Origin: Iris pallida
Taxonomy: Eukaryota > Streptophyta > Magnoliopsida > Asparagales > Iridaceae
DNA: 64,000 bases
Direction: 5' to 3'
Assembly (NCBI GenBank): GCA_029216955.1
Contig: JANAVB010015600.1
Coordinates: 26,511,188-26,575,187, forward strand
Shown piece by piece: positions 37,173-48,988 of the stretch. A model generated the notes under the pieces. It saw nothing but the letters and a program-made list of their open reading frames with translations, did no database searches and was not told where the DNA came from. The translations under genes and the position numbers were made by a program. Within the stretch, counting starts at the first letter, position 1, and every line of letters starts with the position of its first letter.

Positions 37173-38482
37173 ACTATCGGTAATTGCCTTTGTCTTCTTG
37201 ATCGAGTATTCTGATATACTCCTTCAAAGGAATCAAGAAGTCTGTTGAACTGTTGTTGACCTGGAGTTTGGGACATGTTTCGTCTCGGACGTCGTCCTCT
37301 GTTAGTATGAGATGCCATGTTGACTGATGCATATGACAGCTCATGTTCTTGGTCTTCAGCTTGATGTTGAAGCAAATTAAAACTCAATCGATCAAAAACT
37401 GACCGTTTTGAAGCCGAACAACAACAATTGATCACAACCTGGTGATATTCACAATGGTGTTTTTCTTGGGGGAATGTCACCGGAGATTGTGTATTCTTAC
37501 GCTTTTGTATTAGCAATTCACGTAAGTCAGAAGGAGTGGAGGGAGTAGTCTTCTTTATTATATTAGGGGTAGAAAAACGTTTAGTACCCTGTGTATAAAG
37601 AAGATTACTGGCAGCATTCGCAGAACCAAATTGAACATTTCTACGCATTTGGAGTTGTGTGCGTAAATTTTGAGATTTTTTAGCACGAAGGACTCCATTT
37701 TTATTGCGTATAATTTGTAGATTTGGTACTTTGCGTAGAGCAGTATAAGAAGGCTGTTGGTATAAAACTGAAGTTTTACCAACATCATTTTTACGCTGTA
37801 TGCATTTAGGTACATTCACATTAGATGTGCAAACATCGTTGTGAATTTTATCCACACTGTCACAGACAGGAGACTTACCTTTACGCGTAAAACGTAAAAA
37901 TTGATTATCTTCTACGTCGCAGACGGGAGATTTTGTTTTACGCGAGGAGCGTCATTTGTGTGTGTCTACCACGTCACAGACGGGAGACTTATTTTTACTC
38001 TCAGAAGCATTAGAATCTGCCACATTACAAATAGGAGACTCATTCTTATGCCTTGAGCGTAAAACTTGGTTTTTACCCACTGGGCGTAAAACCTGATCCT
38101 TACGCAGTGGGCGTGGAACCTGATCATCTACACCGTCACAGACGGGAGACAAATTGTCACACTTAGAGAGCGACGCCGAAGTAAGGACTGCCTCGTTATG
38201 AACGGGAGCCCCTACGACATGAGTGGAAAGAATTCCCTTGCTATCAGAAGCAACAGAGAGATCAGCAGCTACTTTGGATTTAGGGATCCAAACTTTTCGT
38301 ACTTTGCGAGACTTTTGAACATTGGAGTAGCGAGAACCACCCCCAGTTCGGAGCATTTCTTCGTAGGCAGTCTGGTCGAAGTGTACAACCAGAGTCTTCT
38401 TGGTCGAACCGACCGAAACATCATCATATTGAGCAATTGCCTCCTCGTCAGAGGAGAAGGTCGTCCCCAGCAGAGTCGCCAT
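37173..38482 (-). pseudogene. Tat-2 gag N-terminal extension
   Basis: Starts MATLLGTTFSSDEEA at ATG 38482, overlapping the primer site. FDQTAYEEM and VWIPKSK match the other families. Next come repeats of SPVCDV-x-D and VLRPVGK encoded with GCGTAAAA motifs, a TGA at 37952-37954, DLRELLIQKRK, and the Cys motif CEYHQVVINCCC. A frameshift near 37172 ends it. Confidence 0.72.
38467..38481 (-). promoter_or_regulatory. Tat-2 primer-binding site
   Basis: TGGCGACTCTGCTGG on the minus strand, four bases inside the LTR end, directly after the A of the gag ATG. Confidence 0.9.
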
Positions 38483-38485
38483 TTT

Positions 38486-39617
38486 TGTTTCACTTAACAA
38501 AATGCCTTGGGAATTGGCTTTTGAAAATAAAACGAGAAAAAGTACAAGAAGTACAAATTTGATTCTGGGAAAGTATTGCTATGGAAGTCTGATTCGTAAA
38601 TGATCACTTTGTTCCTTGGACCATATAATGATGATGAAGATCACTGCTTGAAGTAGAACAACTGGAAGAACTAAGTCACCAGAAAGGTATCGACGCACTT
38701 GGGCACTGATGGCGAGGCCGAATGCTTTCCTGCTTTGCTTCACTCTGTTCTGAAAGAAAGGTTGAAGAAGAATGCTCTGGAGAATCAAAATCTCTATGTT
38801 CTGATCCCTCTATTCTCTCATGTCTCTGTGTGTGTGTGTGTGTTATAAGAAAAATAAGTCTATTTATAGACTTGGGCTCTTGTGCGTAAAAACTCAGCAA
38901 AAGTTTTATCTTTACGCTAACAACTGCCACCCACGATCGAAGCCATCCTCTGCATATATTGACATGTGTCCCATCATTTCAGTAAGAATAGGATGCATGT
39001 ACATACGTTTTTCGAGAAGAATGGCATGAAAGCCACGTAGGCAGACCACGTTCCAAGCTGGTGGAGGAGAATAGGGCGTAAAAATAGCCCCAATGTACTC
39101 TGAGCGTAAAGCAGTAGATTAGGCGTAAAATAGCCTTGACATAGACTTCCCGCGTAAAGTGGTTGTTTAAATAACCTTGAGCGTAAAAGTAGCTCAAATA
39201 GACTTTACGCACACGTCAGCTGTTGAGCGTAAAAGCTCGTATAGTCTTCGTGCGTAAAAGAAGCCATAGTGTGAGCATAAAGTAGCTCAATCCACATACT
39301 AAACGACAACATTGGTCTCTGTATAAAACAAATCCCTTTGTGATATATGCCATCATTAATATCTCCATGTCAGAGTTTGCATTAAATGCGAGATTTGACA
39401 GCTTTGTCCAGCGTTAGAGTGGCTGATCTGTCCTTGGCGTAAAACCATGGGTGTAGACCCGAGCGTAAAATGATCAGCCTGCTTTAGGCGTAAAGTGATT
39501 AGCCTTGTCTTGGGCGTAAAGAGATTAACCGCTCTGCTTGGCGTAAAATATATCACTTATGAATGAAATGATCCATCTCTTTGACTCTTTCTCTGAAGCA
39601 CTTTTTACGCTCCTACA
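38486..39617 (-). repeat. Tat-2 5' LTR (1132 bp)
   Basis: Pairs with 27051-28179. Contains TATA 38861-38868, a TG microsatellite near 38826-38842 and the same GCGTAAA motif series (39076-39610). Confidence 0.93.
38861..38868 (-). promoter_or_regulatory. TATA box in Tat-2 5' LTR
   Basis: TATAAATA on the minus strand inside AAGTCTATAAATAGACTT, a perfect 18-base palindrome apart from the TATA centre. Confidence 0.65.
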
Positions 39618-39622
39618 TCTGT
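39618..39622. repeat. Target-site duplication TCTGT, right copy (Tat-2)
   Basis: Identical to 27046-27050. Confidence 0.9.
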
Positions 39623-40081
39623 GAGGACACGAGCATGATACACACATGTAACCCTTCCTGTTTACCAGGTTTCACGTTGTATAGTTTTATAATTTGGGTT
39701 TTGATATGTGGTTTGGGTTATGTAGTTGATTTGGGGTCTTGTGTATCGAATTTTTGGTTTTGAACTTGATACTTGGTTTGATTGAAAGTTTAGAATCGAA
39801 TCTCATTGTTGGGGTTGTTTAAGTTTTGATTTCAGGTTTTAATTTAGATTTGAGTTTAGGTTGTTTTCCATGTTCAGTTGAGGGTAGGTTTTAGTATTGA
39901 TACTTTGGTGGATAGTTTGTATATTAGTTAGGATTTGATAAATTGTTTTTCTCAAGTTTGAATTCACATAGCGTTTATTTCAAGTCTTGAGTTAAGTTGG
40001 GTTTGGTGATCTCAGATTTTCAAAGATTAGTTAGATTTAAATTTTGGGTTTGTGTTTAGAGTTTTTTGATATATATGTTGC

Positions 40082-40084
<3 letters not shown>

Positions 40085-40148
<64 letters not shown>
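40085..40148. repeat. (TA)n microsatellite
   Basis: Uninterrupted TA run. Confidence 0.95.
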
Positions 40149-40151
<3 letters not shown>

Positions 40152-40297
40152 CCTATCAAAAAATATATAAAAATATATATATATAGTTCCTATATAGATA
40201 CCTCTTTATATATATAGCTAGTATATAACTATAGGTATCCTATATATATAATTTCTGAGATTTGGTTTCCCCTATCAACAACCTCCTAACAGTTCAC

Positions 40298-40332
40298 GAT
40301 CACACACACACACACTTGCTTTCTTTCCCCTT

Positions 40333-40395
<63 letters not shown>

Positions 40396-40426
40396 GATCA
40401 CACACACACTTGCTTTCTTTCCCCTT

Positions 40427-40521
<95 letters not shown>
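40298..40521. repeat. Duplicated CA/CT block plus two (TA)n runs
   Basis: CGATCACACA...TTGCTTTCTTTCCCCTTCT occurs at 40298-40334 and 40395-40428, each followed by a long TA run (40335-40394 and 40429-40521). This looks like duplication of a microsatellite unit. Confidence 0.9.
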
Positions 40522-40524
<3 letters not shown>

Positions 40525-40623
40525 ATATTACATATTGAAATGAATGAATGTATATGTTATAGGGTATTAACCTATGGTTAGTGAGTTAATTTAGAATTGA
40601 CCTATCGGCCTAGTTAGGCAAGG

Positions 40624-40860
40624 TTTGACTAGTTAGTTGACCAAGTTGACAAAAGTCAACTTTGGATCAAATTTGATCCAAATTGACTCAAACAGACTTG
40701 AAATGACAAGATAACTTACGTTTGACCTAAACTTAGACAAATTGACTAGTTGACTTAGGTTTGACTAGAATGGTTGACCAAAGTTGACCAAGGGTTGACT
40801 TTGATCTAGTTTGACTAGAATGGTTGACCACATTTGACCAAGGGTTGACTTTGACCTAGA
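40624..40860. repeat. TTGAC (W-box core) cluster with 50-bp tandem duplication
   Basis: Sixteen plus-strand TTGAC in about 235 bases. The last part is a 50-base direct duplication (40761-40810 and 40811-40860). TTGACC/T is the WRKY transcription-factor core site. Confidence 0.8.
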
Positions 40861-41423
40861 AGGACCTAGAATCATTTAGAATACATTGTAGATTACTCTT
40901 ATTCCATTTTAGACACTTTGTAACCTGTGGTTGCTCTAAATAGGACTCGGATACTCCAGTTCAGACTCGTATTCTTATAAGACATTCGGGATATCAGGCG
41001 AGTACATTCTTTGACCGTTTTATACTTGCTAGAAATTATATTCTTGTTATAGACTAATTTACTTGATGCTGACACGATATTATCACGGATTAGTACTATA
41101 TAGATCTTTACATGAGATGTTATCCCCCTCGGGTGTATTGAATACATCATATCATGTGCTTTTCACGAACATCATGTATTTCATGGGCTCTTATTATTCA
41201 TATGCACTCATGTGCTCTAATGTACTCTCATGATCTCATGAGCTTCATGTATAAACTTTCATGTATAATAACTAACCTGTATAGATCCTTGTGCATTGAT
41301 TGAGGTACGGGAGAGTAGAAGTAGTCATGTGAACAATTTTAAAGTAGTGTAATCATGTATAAACTCTGTAGTGTAATCATGTATAAACTTAAGCCGTTCA
41401 CATGGACATCTTATGTAGGCCTC

Positions 41424-41582
41424 AAAAATGAAAGTCACGCTGAGTTGATCAGAACAAAGCCTAAAAGTCACGCTGAGTTGATCAGGACAAAGTCTAAAAG
41501 TCACGCTGAGTTGATCAGCACAAATTTTAAAAGTCACGCTGAGTTGATCAAGACAATGTTTAAAAGTCACGCTGAGATACAG
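41424..41582 (+). repeat. 33-bp tandem array in Tat-3 LTR
   Basis: About 4.5 units of AAAAGTCACGCTGAGTTGAT plus CAGRACAAAGTCT, each with the family motif GTCACGC. As 33 is a multiple of three, an apparent minus-strand ORF results (LSVTF repeats), which I do not treat as a gene. Confidence 0.9.
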
Positions 41583-41835
41583 CTCATCATTTGTCAGAAT
41601 GCCATTATGACTGACAACACGACAGTCAAAGAATGTCTCCTCGTATGCCACGTATGCACGAAACTCGAGAGATCACAGCCGACTATTGCATGATTTTCGA
41701 AATCTTCTTTAACAAGACTCAGCATTCATCAAGTTGGCGTACCAAAAGACCTTATGGTCATTTAATGCGACTGACAAGGCAATCAATGTCAGAGATTTTA
41801 TGTCAGTCGAGGTACGTCGAATCAAGACAGCTGGC

Positions 41836-42110
41836 CGTTCTGACTCAAGTCTGCGTGTATTTTGAACTTCTATGTTCTTTCCTCAAGTCTGCGTGGATTT
41901 TGAAACTTTTTGCACCAAGTCTGCGTGGATTCTGAAGCTTTCTGCACCAAAGTCTGCGTGGATTCTGAAGCTTTCTGCCCCAAAGTCTGGGTGGATTTTG
42001 AAGCTTTTTGCACCAAGTCTGCGTGGATTCTGAAGCTTTCTGCCCCAAGTCTGCGTGGATTCTGAAGCTTTCTGCCCCAAGGCTGCGTGGATTTCGTCTT
42101 CAACAAGTCT
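41836..42110 (+). repeat. 32-33-bp tandem array in Tat-3 LTR
   Basis: About seven to eight units of AAGTCTGCGTGGATTCTGAA plus GCTTTCTGCCCC, with the family motif as TGCGTG (reverse of CACGC). Confidence 0.9.
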
Positions 42111-42327
42111 GCGTAGATTTCATCAAATTGGAGTACGTGGCAGCCATGCCACCAATCTCTCACCTGCGTGTCCTGTAACTTGCACACGACTCATGCATGA
42201 TTGACATGTGCCCAACAGTTACAGGCCACGTCCAGTAACTGCTCATAACCTTGCGTATGTTAAATCCTGCGTGATTTTCAACTATGCACAGGTTGTGAAC
42301 AGTTATCTTTTCAGTTATTTTTGACTC

Positions 42328-42335
42328 TATAAATA
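42328..42335 (+). promoter_or_regulatory. TATA box in Tat-3 5' LTR
   Basis: TATAAATA in ACTCTATAAATAGAGT, a palindrome also seen in Tat-1. Confidence 0.7.
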
Positions 42336-42515
42336 GAGTTATTTTCTCATTCATTGTACAGATACATAGCTATCTAAATTACTGTCGAATTCTTGAGAGC
42401 TTTTCTTCTTCGCATCGTCCAAGGGATAAAGCGATCGTCTTCTAGATCGGATTCCTACAGTTGTATTTTCCCAGAAACACAATAAATAAAGTGAATTTAT
42501 TTATGGAAAACAAAT

Positions 42516-42530
42516 TGGCGACTCTGCTGG
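42516..42530 (+). promoter_or_regulatory. Tat-3 primer-binding site
   Basis: TGGCGACTCTGCTGG, three bases inside the LTR end, identical to Tat-1 and Tat-2. Confidence 0.9.
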
Positions 42531-42831
42531 GAAAAACCATCTCCTCTTCTGAGATGGCAACAACTCAATGCGACACTTCGTCAGTCGGCTCGACGAAGAA
42601 GGTGATATCGATCCAATTCGATCAACTCGCCTACGAAGAAATGCAGCGGGCTAAGGGTGGCAAGCCCACTTCAGCCTCCATCACCACTGCTAAGTTGAAG
42701 GGACGATCTGTCTACGTCCCTAAGAATCTGTTGGCAACCAATGGTGAAGTTTCTTCCACAGTGTCTACTCCTAACACTGGCAAAGACTCTACTGCAAGTA
42801 CACACGCTCTTGTGTGCTCGAAGATGACAGC

Positions 42832-43140
42832 AGTCAAAAGTCACGCTGACAGCACTGGCTCCTTAGCCAAGCCTGTTCCAGCGTGCAATCTTAAACTCAA
42901 AAGTCACGTTGACAGCACTGGCTCCTTAGCTAAGCCTGTTCCAGCGTGCAATCTCAAAGTCAAAAGTCACGCTGACAGCACTGGCTCCTTAGCCAAATCT
43001 GTTCCAGCGTGCAATCTCAATCCCAATAATCATGCTGACAGTACTGGCTCCTTAGCCAAAGCTGTTCCAGCGTGTATTTCTAAAATAAAAAGTCACGCTA
43101 ACAGCACTGGTTTTTTAACCAAGCCTGTTTCAGCATGTAT
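42832..43140 (+). repeat. 63-bp in-frame tandem repeat in gag
   Basis: Five units containing AAAGTCACGCTGACAGCACT and CCAGCGTGCAATCT. Each encodes 21 residues and carries the family motif twice, as GTCACGC and GCGTGC. Confidence 0.88.
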
Positions 43141-43795
43141 TCCGTATACATCATCTAAGAAGAATAGCTCTTTAGCTATCTCTTCTTCCTTGCCAACTTC
43201 TACTAGAACTGGGGGTAGTCTTGCTAAAGCTCCTTCACAAATGGCACACAAAGTCCCTTCGAAAAGAAACAACTCTTTAGTTGTTTCTTCTGCTCCTGTA
43301 GTATTTACTTCAGGAACAGCTTTGACTGACAGTTTTGTTAGTCAAAGAAAAGGAGATGGTCTTTTGACTACTCTTCCTTCTGGACATTCTATGTCTCAAA
43401 ACTTGAATAAGTCTAAGAAGAAACATTTCTTAATGTCTTCTTCTACAACTTCTTCGAATTGGGCACAGAATTTGTCTATAAAAGAGGGTCTGTTACCAAC
43501 TCCTAATCAAGGGGGTGGTTCAACTCTTCCTTCTCTGCAAATATCCAGATCAATGGAAGGAAAACTCCAAGTATCAAAAACCAATGTTTTACCTCCAACT
43601 GATCTAAGAACAAAACTTAATCAAACCCGTTTGGGAAGCACTTCTGGTGTCAAAAAAACATACCAAACGGGAACAAAAGTAAGAGATCCAGATGCAGAGT
43701 ATGCTAGAAATTATGTGGCTCAGATTAATCACTCTCTATATAATCAAGAGCCATCAAGACCCAAGAACCGGAAATATATTCCTAAAAATACATAA

Positions 43796-44557
43796 AGAAT
43801 GTTCTCTGATGTACCTCAATATTCACAGACAGATTTACGAGAACATCTTCAACAGAAGAGAAGGAATAATTCTGTGTCAATGGATCATGACCATGCTGAA
43901 TGTGACTTCCAGCCAAAAGTCATAATTCAATGCAGATGTCAATCAATGGATCATGACCATGCTGAATGTGACTTCCAACCGAGAGTCATAATGCAATGCA
44001 GATGTCAAACTAAACGACAATCTGTCTTCAATCAGATTCAGTGTGAACCTATGCCTGATGAAGATGAACCTCTGTTTGCTTCTATCAACATGACCTCTCG
44101 GGAGACTGGGGGTAGCACTGATAGTCCAGATGGAGTATATAGAGGCACCAGATCAAGAGTCATGGCTTCTAATCAAAGGACTTTGATTTCTGAAGATGAT
44201 TCTGAATTTCTTGGAGAATCTAACTTCCCACCTCTTCTTACTGGGTGTAGTTCTCCTACAAATGACTTTGATACACAAAGTAATGATTCAGAACATACAA
44301 CATCCACCAGTTCATCAATAATCCCTCGTACAGTCATGACTTATATGGTCGATGGGAATACTGATGAACCTTCTTCTTCCTTGACTCCTCAAGAACAAAG
44401 AATTGCTTCTTTGGAACAACAAATGAAGTCTATGGCTGACACTATGAAGTCGATGTATGAACTTATGGCAACCCAGTTGCAAAATCGACAGACTGTACCA
44501 GATGCCATACCAATTGACACTAGTGTAAGTCCAGTACATGTTCCTCCAACAGTATAA
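43796..44557 (+). pseudogene. Tat-3 gag N-terminal extension, second part
   Basis: Same frame after the stop. DLREHLQQKR, then a 66-base direct duplication (units from 43877 and 43943) that doubles the Cys motif HAECDFQPKVIIQCRCQ. An acidic segment and a helical segment (RIASLEQQMKSMADTMKSM) follow. Stops at TAA 44555-44557. Confidence 0.72.
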
Positions 44558-45228
44558 TCCAATACTCCTGGGCAAGCTCTACCAGTTCCTAGTCACTCTG
44601 GAGCTGGGGGTAGTGCTTATAATGCTGTTCCTCCTCCCAACTTTTCTCTACAAGCTACAACTCCACAATCTTCTGGAGTTGTTACTGAAGAATTGAGGAA
44701 TCTCCGAACTCAATTTGAGGCATTCAAACAGAAGGATGGTTTACAAAGGTTAGGCATCAAGCAACCTTATCCAATAGAATGGAAGCAAGTATCATATCCT
44801 CCTAAATACAAGCCTCCTACTATCTCATTCTATGATGGAACCACTTCTCCGAGTCAGTTTATTAATCACTTTGAAGTGATGACTGACCAACTGCAACCAA
44901 GTGACGCCCTCCTTACTCGGGTGTTTGTCGAATGACTCAAAGGAACGGCTTATGAATGGTATAGAAGTCTCCCGGATGGGTGTATTACCTTATTTGCCGG
45001 TTTCAAACAAATGTTTCTTGAACGGTTCTATGAAGGGCTCAATGACATGACTATGTCTGCTCTTATAAGAATCAAGCAGAAAAATAATAAAACTACAGAG
45101 GATTTCATTGAACGGTTTCGAAGAGAAGCTCTGAAGATGCCTCTTGGAACTCCTGATGCTGTTACCATTGACACATGCAAATCAAATCTGTTACCAATCA
45201 TCAGCATGTGGACAGGATCTACTTAATT
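44558..45228 (+). pseudogene. Tat-3 gag core
   Basis: Retrotrans_gag core: LGIKQPYPIEWK, TAYEWYRSLPDG, MFLERFYEGLND, FIERFRREALKMPLG. TGA at 44933-44935 where Tat-1 has Cys, and TAA at 45224-45226 at the same position as the Tat-1 TAG, where Tat-2 has Gln. All in one frame. Confidence 0.85.
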
Positions 45229-45733
45229 TCAAGATTGACCTTCCTTCATAGTTAGTGCCAAGGCCGCAGAAATTAGTGCTGAAACCTTCAAAGGTTTAGG
45301 AGTGCAGATGACTCCCAAAAAAACAGCTCAAAGTACTAACAATAATGCTAAATCCAATACTCGCAAGGGAAAAGAAACCCTTGAAGTTAATCTTCAGAGT
45401 AAAGATGCATTGACTGTTCAAACTCCTCCTGCCAACGACTCAACAACCAAGAGCACCTCGTCCTAAAGAAGAATATTCTTTTGATGACGATGATGTCCTT
45501 GGTATCTTTGAATGTCTGCTGAAAGGTAATAAAATACAATTACCTGAAATCAAGAAACCTGATGAGCTGGTAAGACAGATCATCCTAAATACTGTCCGTA
45601 CCACAGAATATTGGGCCACACAGTTCGTACATGTTATGTACTGAAAGGAAAGATCCAGGAAATGATCAAATCTGGAGCTATCACTCTTACTCTGAAAGAG
45701 AAGACCGTCACCTCCAACGTCGTCTCTATGTAA
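45229..45733 (+). pseudogene. Tat-3 gag zinc knuckle region
   Basis: YCPYHRILGHTVRTC (C-x2-H-x4-H-x4-C) then YVLKGKIQEMIKSG, ending in TAA 45731-45733 at the same site as Tat-1. Frameshifts near 45430 and 45570 and a TGA at about 45232 (Trp in Tat-1) break it. Confidence 0.78.
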
Positions 45734-48697
45734 TTCGGAGATTTTCCTCCTCAACTCCTTGAAAGCGGGATTGTTCCTATTCCCAAGGCAACTCTTGAAA
45801 TAGTGAATATTCCTCCTCCACTGTCTGAAGGATTAGTACCGATCATTATAGACACAGGAGAAATCATATGGATTCATCCTGATCTAGTGGCAGATTTTGA
45901 ATCTCCTCCTCTTCAAAAGACCACTGCCCGAAAATCTAAGAAGGCTGGAAAAACTAAGTCATGTCATATAACTTCTGTCGAGTCTACTTCCGACACAAAG
46001 CCGAAAGATAAGGGAGAAGCACTTGCTGGTGCTACTAGAACAGGCAAACCTTATCTAAAGGATTATTCCAAGAGTCCTGAGGATACTCCTGATATCCCTC
46101 CTGCTGACAAAGATGCTCCTAATGTTCCTCTTGAAGAAGAATCATCCACTGCACCTGTTCCTTCAATTGCACCGGTTGAACCTACTCCTTCCAAGCCCAC
46201 AGCTCTTGAGAAAGGCAAACAACAGACTCGATTTGATAAGCCAATCAACAAGTCCCCTCCTCTTGGGCTTCAAAAACCTTATAACTTCGACATTCTAGCT
46301 CAACTTGCTAATACTCCAGCTAGAATGTCTCTCTTTGAACTTCTACGTCTTTCTAAAGAAACTCGGGAGACATTAAGTGAGGCACTTCTTCAGGCTGACT
46401 CTTATCTTGCACAATTAAAGAAGCCAGATGAAGAACCTGCCACTTGCTTACATTGCAACAGTGTATTGGAGATTATCCCAAATATCACTTTTACACAAGA
46501 TGACATGTTATTGGAAGATAATCGACATGATCGGCCTCTCTACTACATCAGTTATATTGATACGATGAAGATAGATCGTATCCTCATTGATCCAGGGTCT
46601 GCCTTAAGCATAATGCCAAAGAGTCTGTTGGATGAACTAAAAATCCCTCTTCACAAGCTCTCCAAGACGGTTACTACTATCTTGGGATTCAATCAAAGTC
46701 GAAGCGAGCCGTTGGGAAAGATTCATCTGAAACTCCAAATAGGCGATTTCAGATCCAAAGTCACTTTCTATGTGATTGAGATCGTGGGATCTTATAATCT
46801 TCTCCTGGGAAGACCCTTCCTTCATGAAAATAATATAGTGCCTTCTACTCTTCATCAGTGCTTTAAATACATTGACAGCAATGGAAGAGTACAAAAGGAA
46901 GTTGCTGATATAAATCCTTTCCGTGGAGTTGAAGCTTATTTCAGTGATTTTCGGTGGTACAAAGAAGAGTATACAAAATTAGTACAAGCCATGGAAAAAG
47001 AGGATCCGCAAAGTGAGACCTTGATAATTCCTGTTAAAGGTCGAACTACTCAGCTACAATCTCCTAAACCCTCTGGAGAAGGTTCTTTCATTATTTCAGT
47101 GAGCGGACGGATCTCTCCATTACCTCAGTCGCCTACTCAAGATACACTGATCATTCCTGTCAGTGGACGTACTACAATTCCTGTATCTTCACATATAAAA
47201 CAGGATACTCTAGTAATCCCTGTTGGAGGGCGGACTACTCTTCCATCTCAGGTTTCAAGGGAGCTCATCTCTTCTGAGCCATTTGTTATCGATCTTAATC
47301 AAAACAAAACTTCCTCTCGTTCTTCTTCTCCCCCTTTAGTCATTGATTTGGCTAAGATTTCTAAGGCTCAGCCTTCTCCCAATGTAAATACTACTGCTTT
47401 TAAATTTAATAAAAAGTCTCCATCTTTGCAGTATATTGATGTGTGTAATCATGTTCATAGTTATTTGCATTTGTTAGATGACTTGAGAACAATAACCATA
47501 GGAGTTGTACAGACGTTTTATACAGACGTGTCTCTAGAATCAGTACAAACTTCATACTTTCTGGTTCCTAGTAGAAAGTCAGGAGACATTCCAATACTCT
47601 TCTACAAAGGGCCTCAGAATCCTTCTAATTTGGAAGACGATGACAAAGACGATGATACTGGAAGGTTACAATTACGTCGTTATAGTCAGCAATCTAAAGA
47701 CATTATCAAAAATATGGGCTATGACTTCAGAACTGGCCTCAGTGATGGAAGAAGAAAAAAAATGCCTGTCCGGATTCCTTCTTTGAAATATGGGAGGACA
47801 AAATGCGGATTAGGTTATATTGCTCCTACTCCCTTTATCAATACTATCCATGAAGATCCCGAATCTGACGAAGATAAGAGATCTGATTCTTCTAGTACCA
47901 CCTCTTGGGATTCCGATACAAGTATCGGTGACTTCCACTATAACATTCTGTCATCCAACATGGTCTCCGTTGATGGTTCTGAAGAAGATGATGAAAACGA
48001 AGACGAATTTGAAATCTCACCTGAATCAGAGCAATGGGCCCAAAGGTTAGATAATCAATGGGAATTCCAATTTGAGCAAAAAGAACCTCCGACTGAAGAC
48101 AAACTTGTTCAAATAGATGTTGGTGAAGAGGGATCTCCCAAACCAATATTCATTAGTAAAAGTCTTTCAGAAGCTGATAAGCAAGACATGATCAACCTTA
48201 TTCATGAATACATCGATGTCTTCGCTTGGAGTTATGAAGATATGCCAGGACTTGATCCACAGATTGCAACTCACAAACTCAATATCATGCCGAATGCTAA
48301 ACCGGTCAAACAACAACAGCGACGATTTCGTCCAGACATTATGGATGCAATTGAAGCTGAAGTCAATAAACTCATGGCCTCTGGGTTTATTAGAGAGAAA
48401 CAACATCCCGATTGGGTGGCTAATATAGTTCCTGTCCTTAAAAAGACTGGTAAGATCAGAGTATGCATAGACTTCCGCGATCTCAATGCGGCATATCCTA
48501 AAGACGAATTCCCTCTACCAATTACAGATGTTATGATCGATAATACCTGTGGGTTTGAACGGATGTCATTCATGGACGGGTATTCTGGGTACAATCAGAT
48601 TAAAATATTTCCAGATGACGAGAAACACACTTCTTTCAGAACGCCGATCGGTACATACTGTTATACAGTTATACCGTTTGGTCTCAAGAATGCATGA
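45734..48697 (+). pseudogene. Tat-3 protease, G-patch-like linker and RT fingers
   Basis: Open for 964 codons. LIDPGSALSIMPKSLL and LLLGRPFLHENNIVPS (protease), a set of LIIPVKGR/SGR repeats, KDIIKNMGYDFRTGLSDGR (G-patch-like, near 47700-47770), then RT from KLMASGFIREKQHPDW and CIDFRDLNAAYPKDEFPLP. It ends at TGA 48695-48697 inside LKNAGATYQR, replacing Gly; the same frame continues. Confidence 0.9.
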
Positions 48698-48988
48698 GCA
48701 ACTTATCAACGAGCCATGAGCACTATATTCCGTGAACATTTACGAAAAACAGTCGAATGCTACGTTGATGATATCGCAGTCAAAAGTCGACAAAAAGAGG
48801 ATCACATCCAAGATTTGAAGACTATTTTTGATCTAATGCGTAAGCATCAATTAAAGATGAACCCTACTAAGTCCTTCTTAGGCGTCTCTAGTGGCAAATT
48901 TCTCGGCTTCGTCATTACCTCGAAAGGTATACACGTGGATCCCGAGAAGATCAAAGCCATCCAAGAGATGCGTCCTCCATCTTTCAGG
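48698..48988 (+). pseudogene. Tat-3 RT palm with intact YVDD
   Basis: TVECYVDDIAVKSRQKEDH and KSFLGVSSGKFLGF. The frame breaks after EMRPP, where about 65 bases encoding LKELRGFQGR and neighbours in Tat-1 are missing. Confidence 0.85.

Larger units (their letters stand above)
27051..39617 (-). mobile_element. Tat-2: complete Tat-lineage LTR retrotransposon, 12.57 kb
   Basis: Two near-identical LTRs (27051-28179 and 38486-39617), TG...CA ends, perfect 5-bp target duplication, primer site, gag-pol on the minus strand, and a plus-strand antisense cargo block at 28464-30946. It has lost the protease-RT linker and RT fingers by a deletion. Its RT site and second RNase H carry active-site changes, and further stops and frameshifts occur. 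It is therefore defective but structurally complete. Confidence 0.93.
39623..41413. other. Unassigned non-coding DNA between Tat-2 and Tat-3
   Basis: No gene. T/G-rich stretch 39660-40080, three TA microsatellites (below), a TTGAC cluster, then AT-rich sequence with two ATCATGTATAAACT copies just before Tat-3. It may be LTR sequence of the unidentified element that Tat-2 split. Confidence 0.45.
41414..42512 (+). repeat. Tat-3 5' LTR (1099 bp)
   Basis: Starts TGTAGGCCTC and ends GGAAAACA. Same length as, and close match to, 58130-59228. The gag ATG at 42503 lies inside its last ten bases. Confidence 0.93.
42503..43795 (+). pseudogene. Tat-3 gag N-terminal extension, first part
   Basis: Starts MENKLATLLGKT: the ATG is in the LTR end, because the codon at the primer site is TTG here instead of the ATG of Tat-1 and Tat-2. 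FDQLAYEEMQ and SVYVPKN match the others. Five 21-residue repeats (KSHADSTGSLAKPVPACN type) follow, then Ser/Thr-rich low complexity. It ends at TAA 43793-43795; the same frame continues. Confidence 0.75.

Noticed and set aside
40262..40543. 93-codon ORF of Tyr-Ile repeats
   Set aside because: Translation of TA microsatellites.
41424..42110. Regular repeats resembling a CRISPR array
   Set aside because: Units are contiguous tandem repeats without unique spacers, inside plant LTRs.
41325..42187. Minus-strand ORFs with LSVTF and ESTQTW repeats, and their copies near 58098-58903
   Set aside because: They read through the 33-base LTR arrays; period divisible by three explains the open frame.
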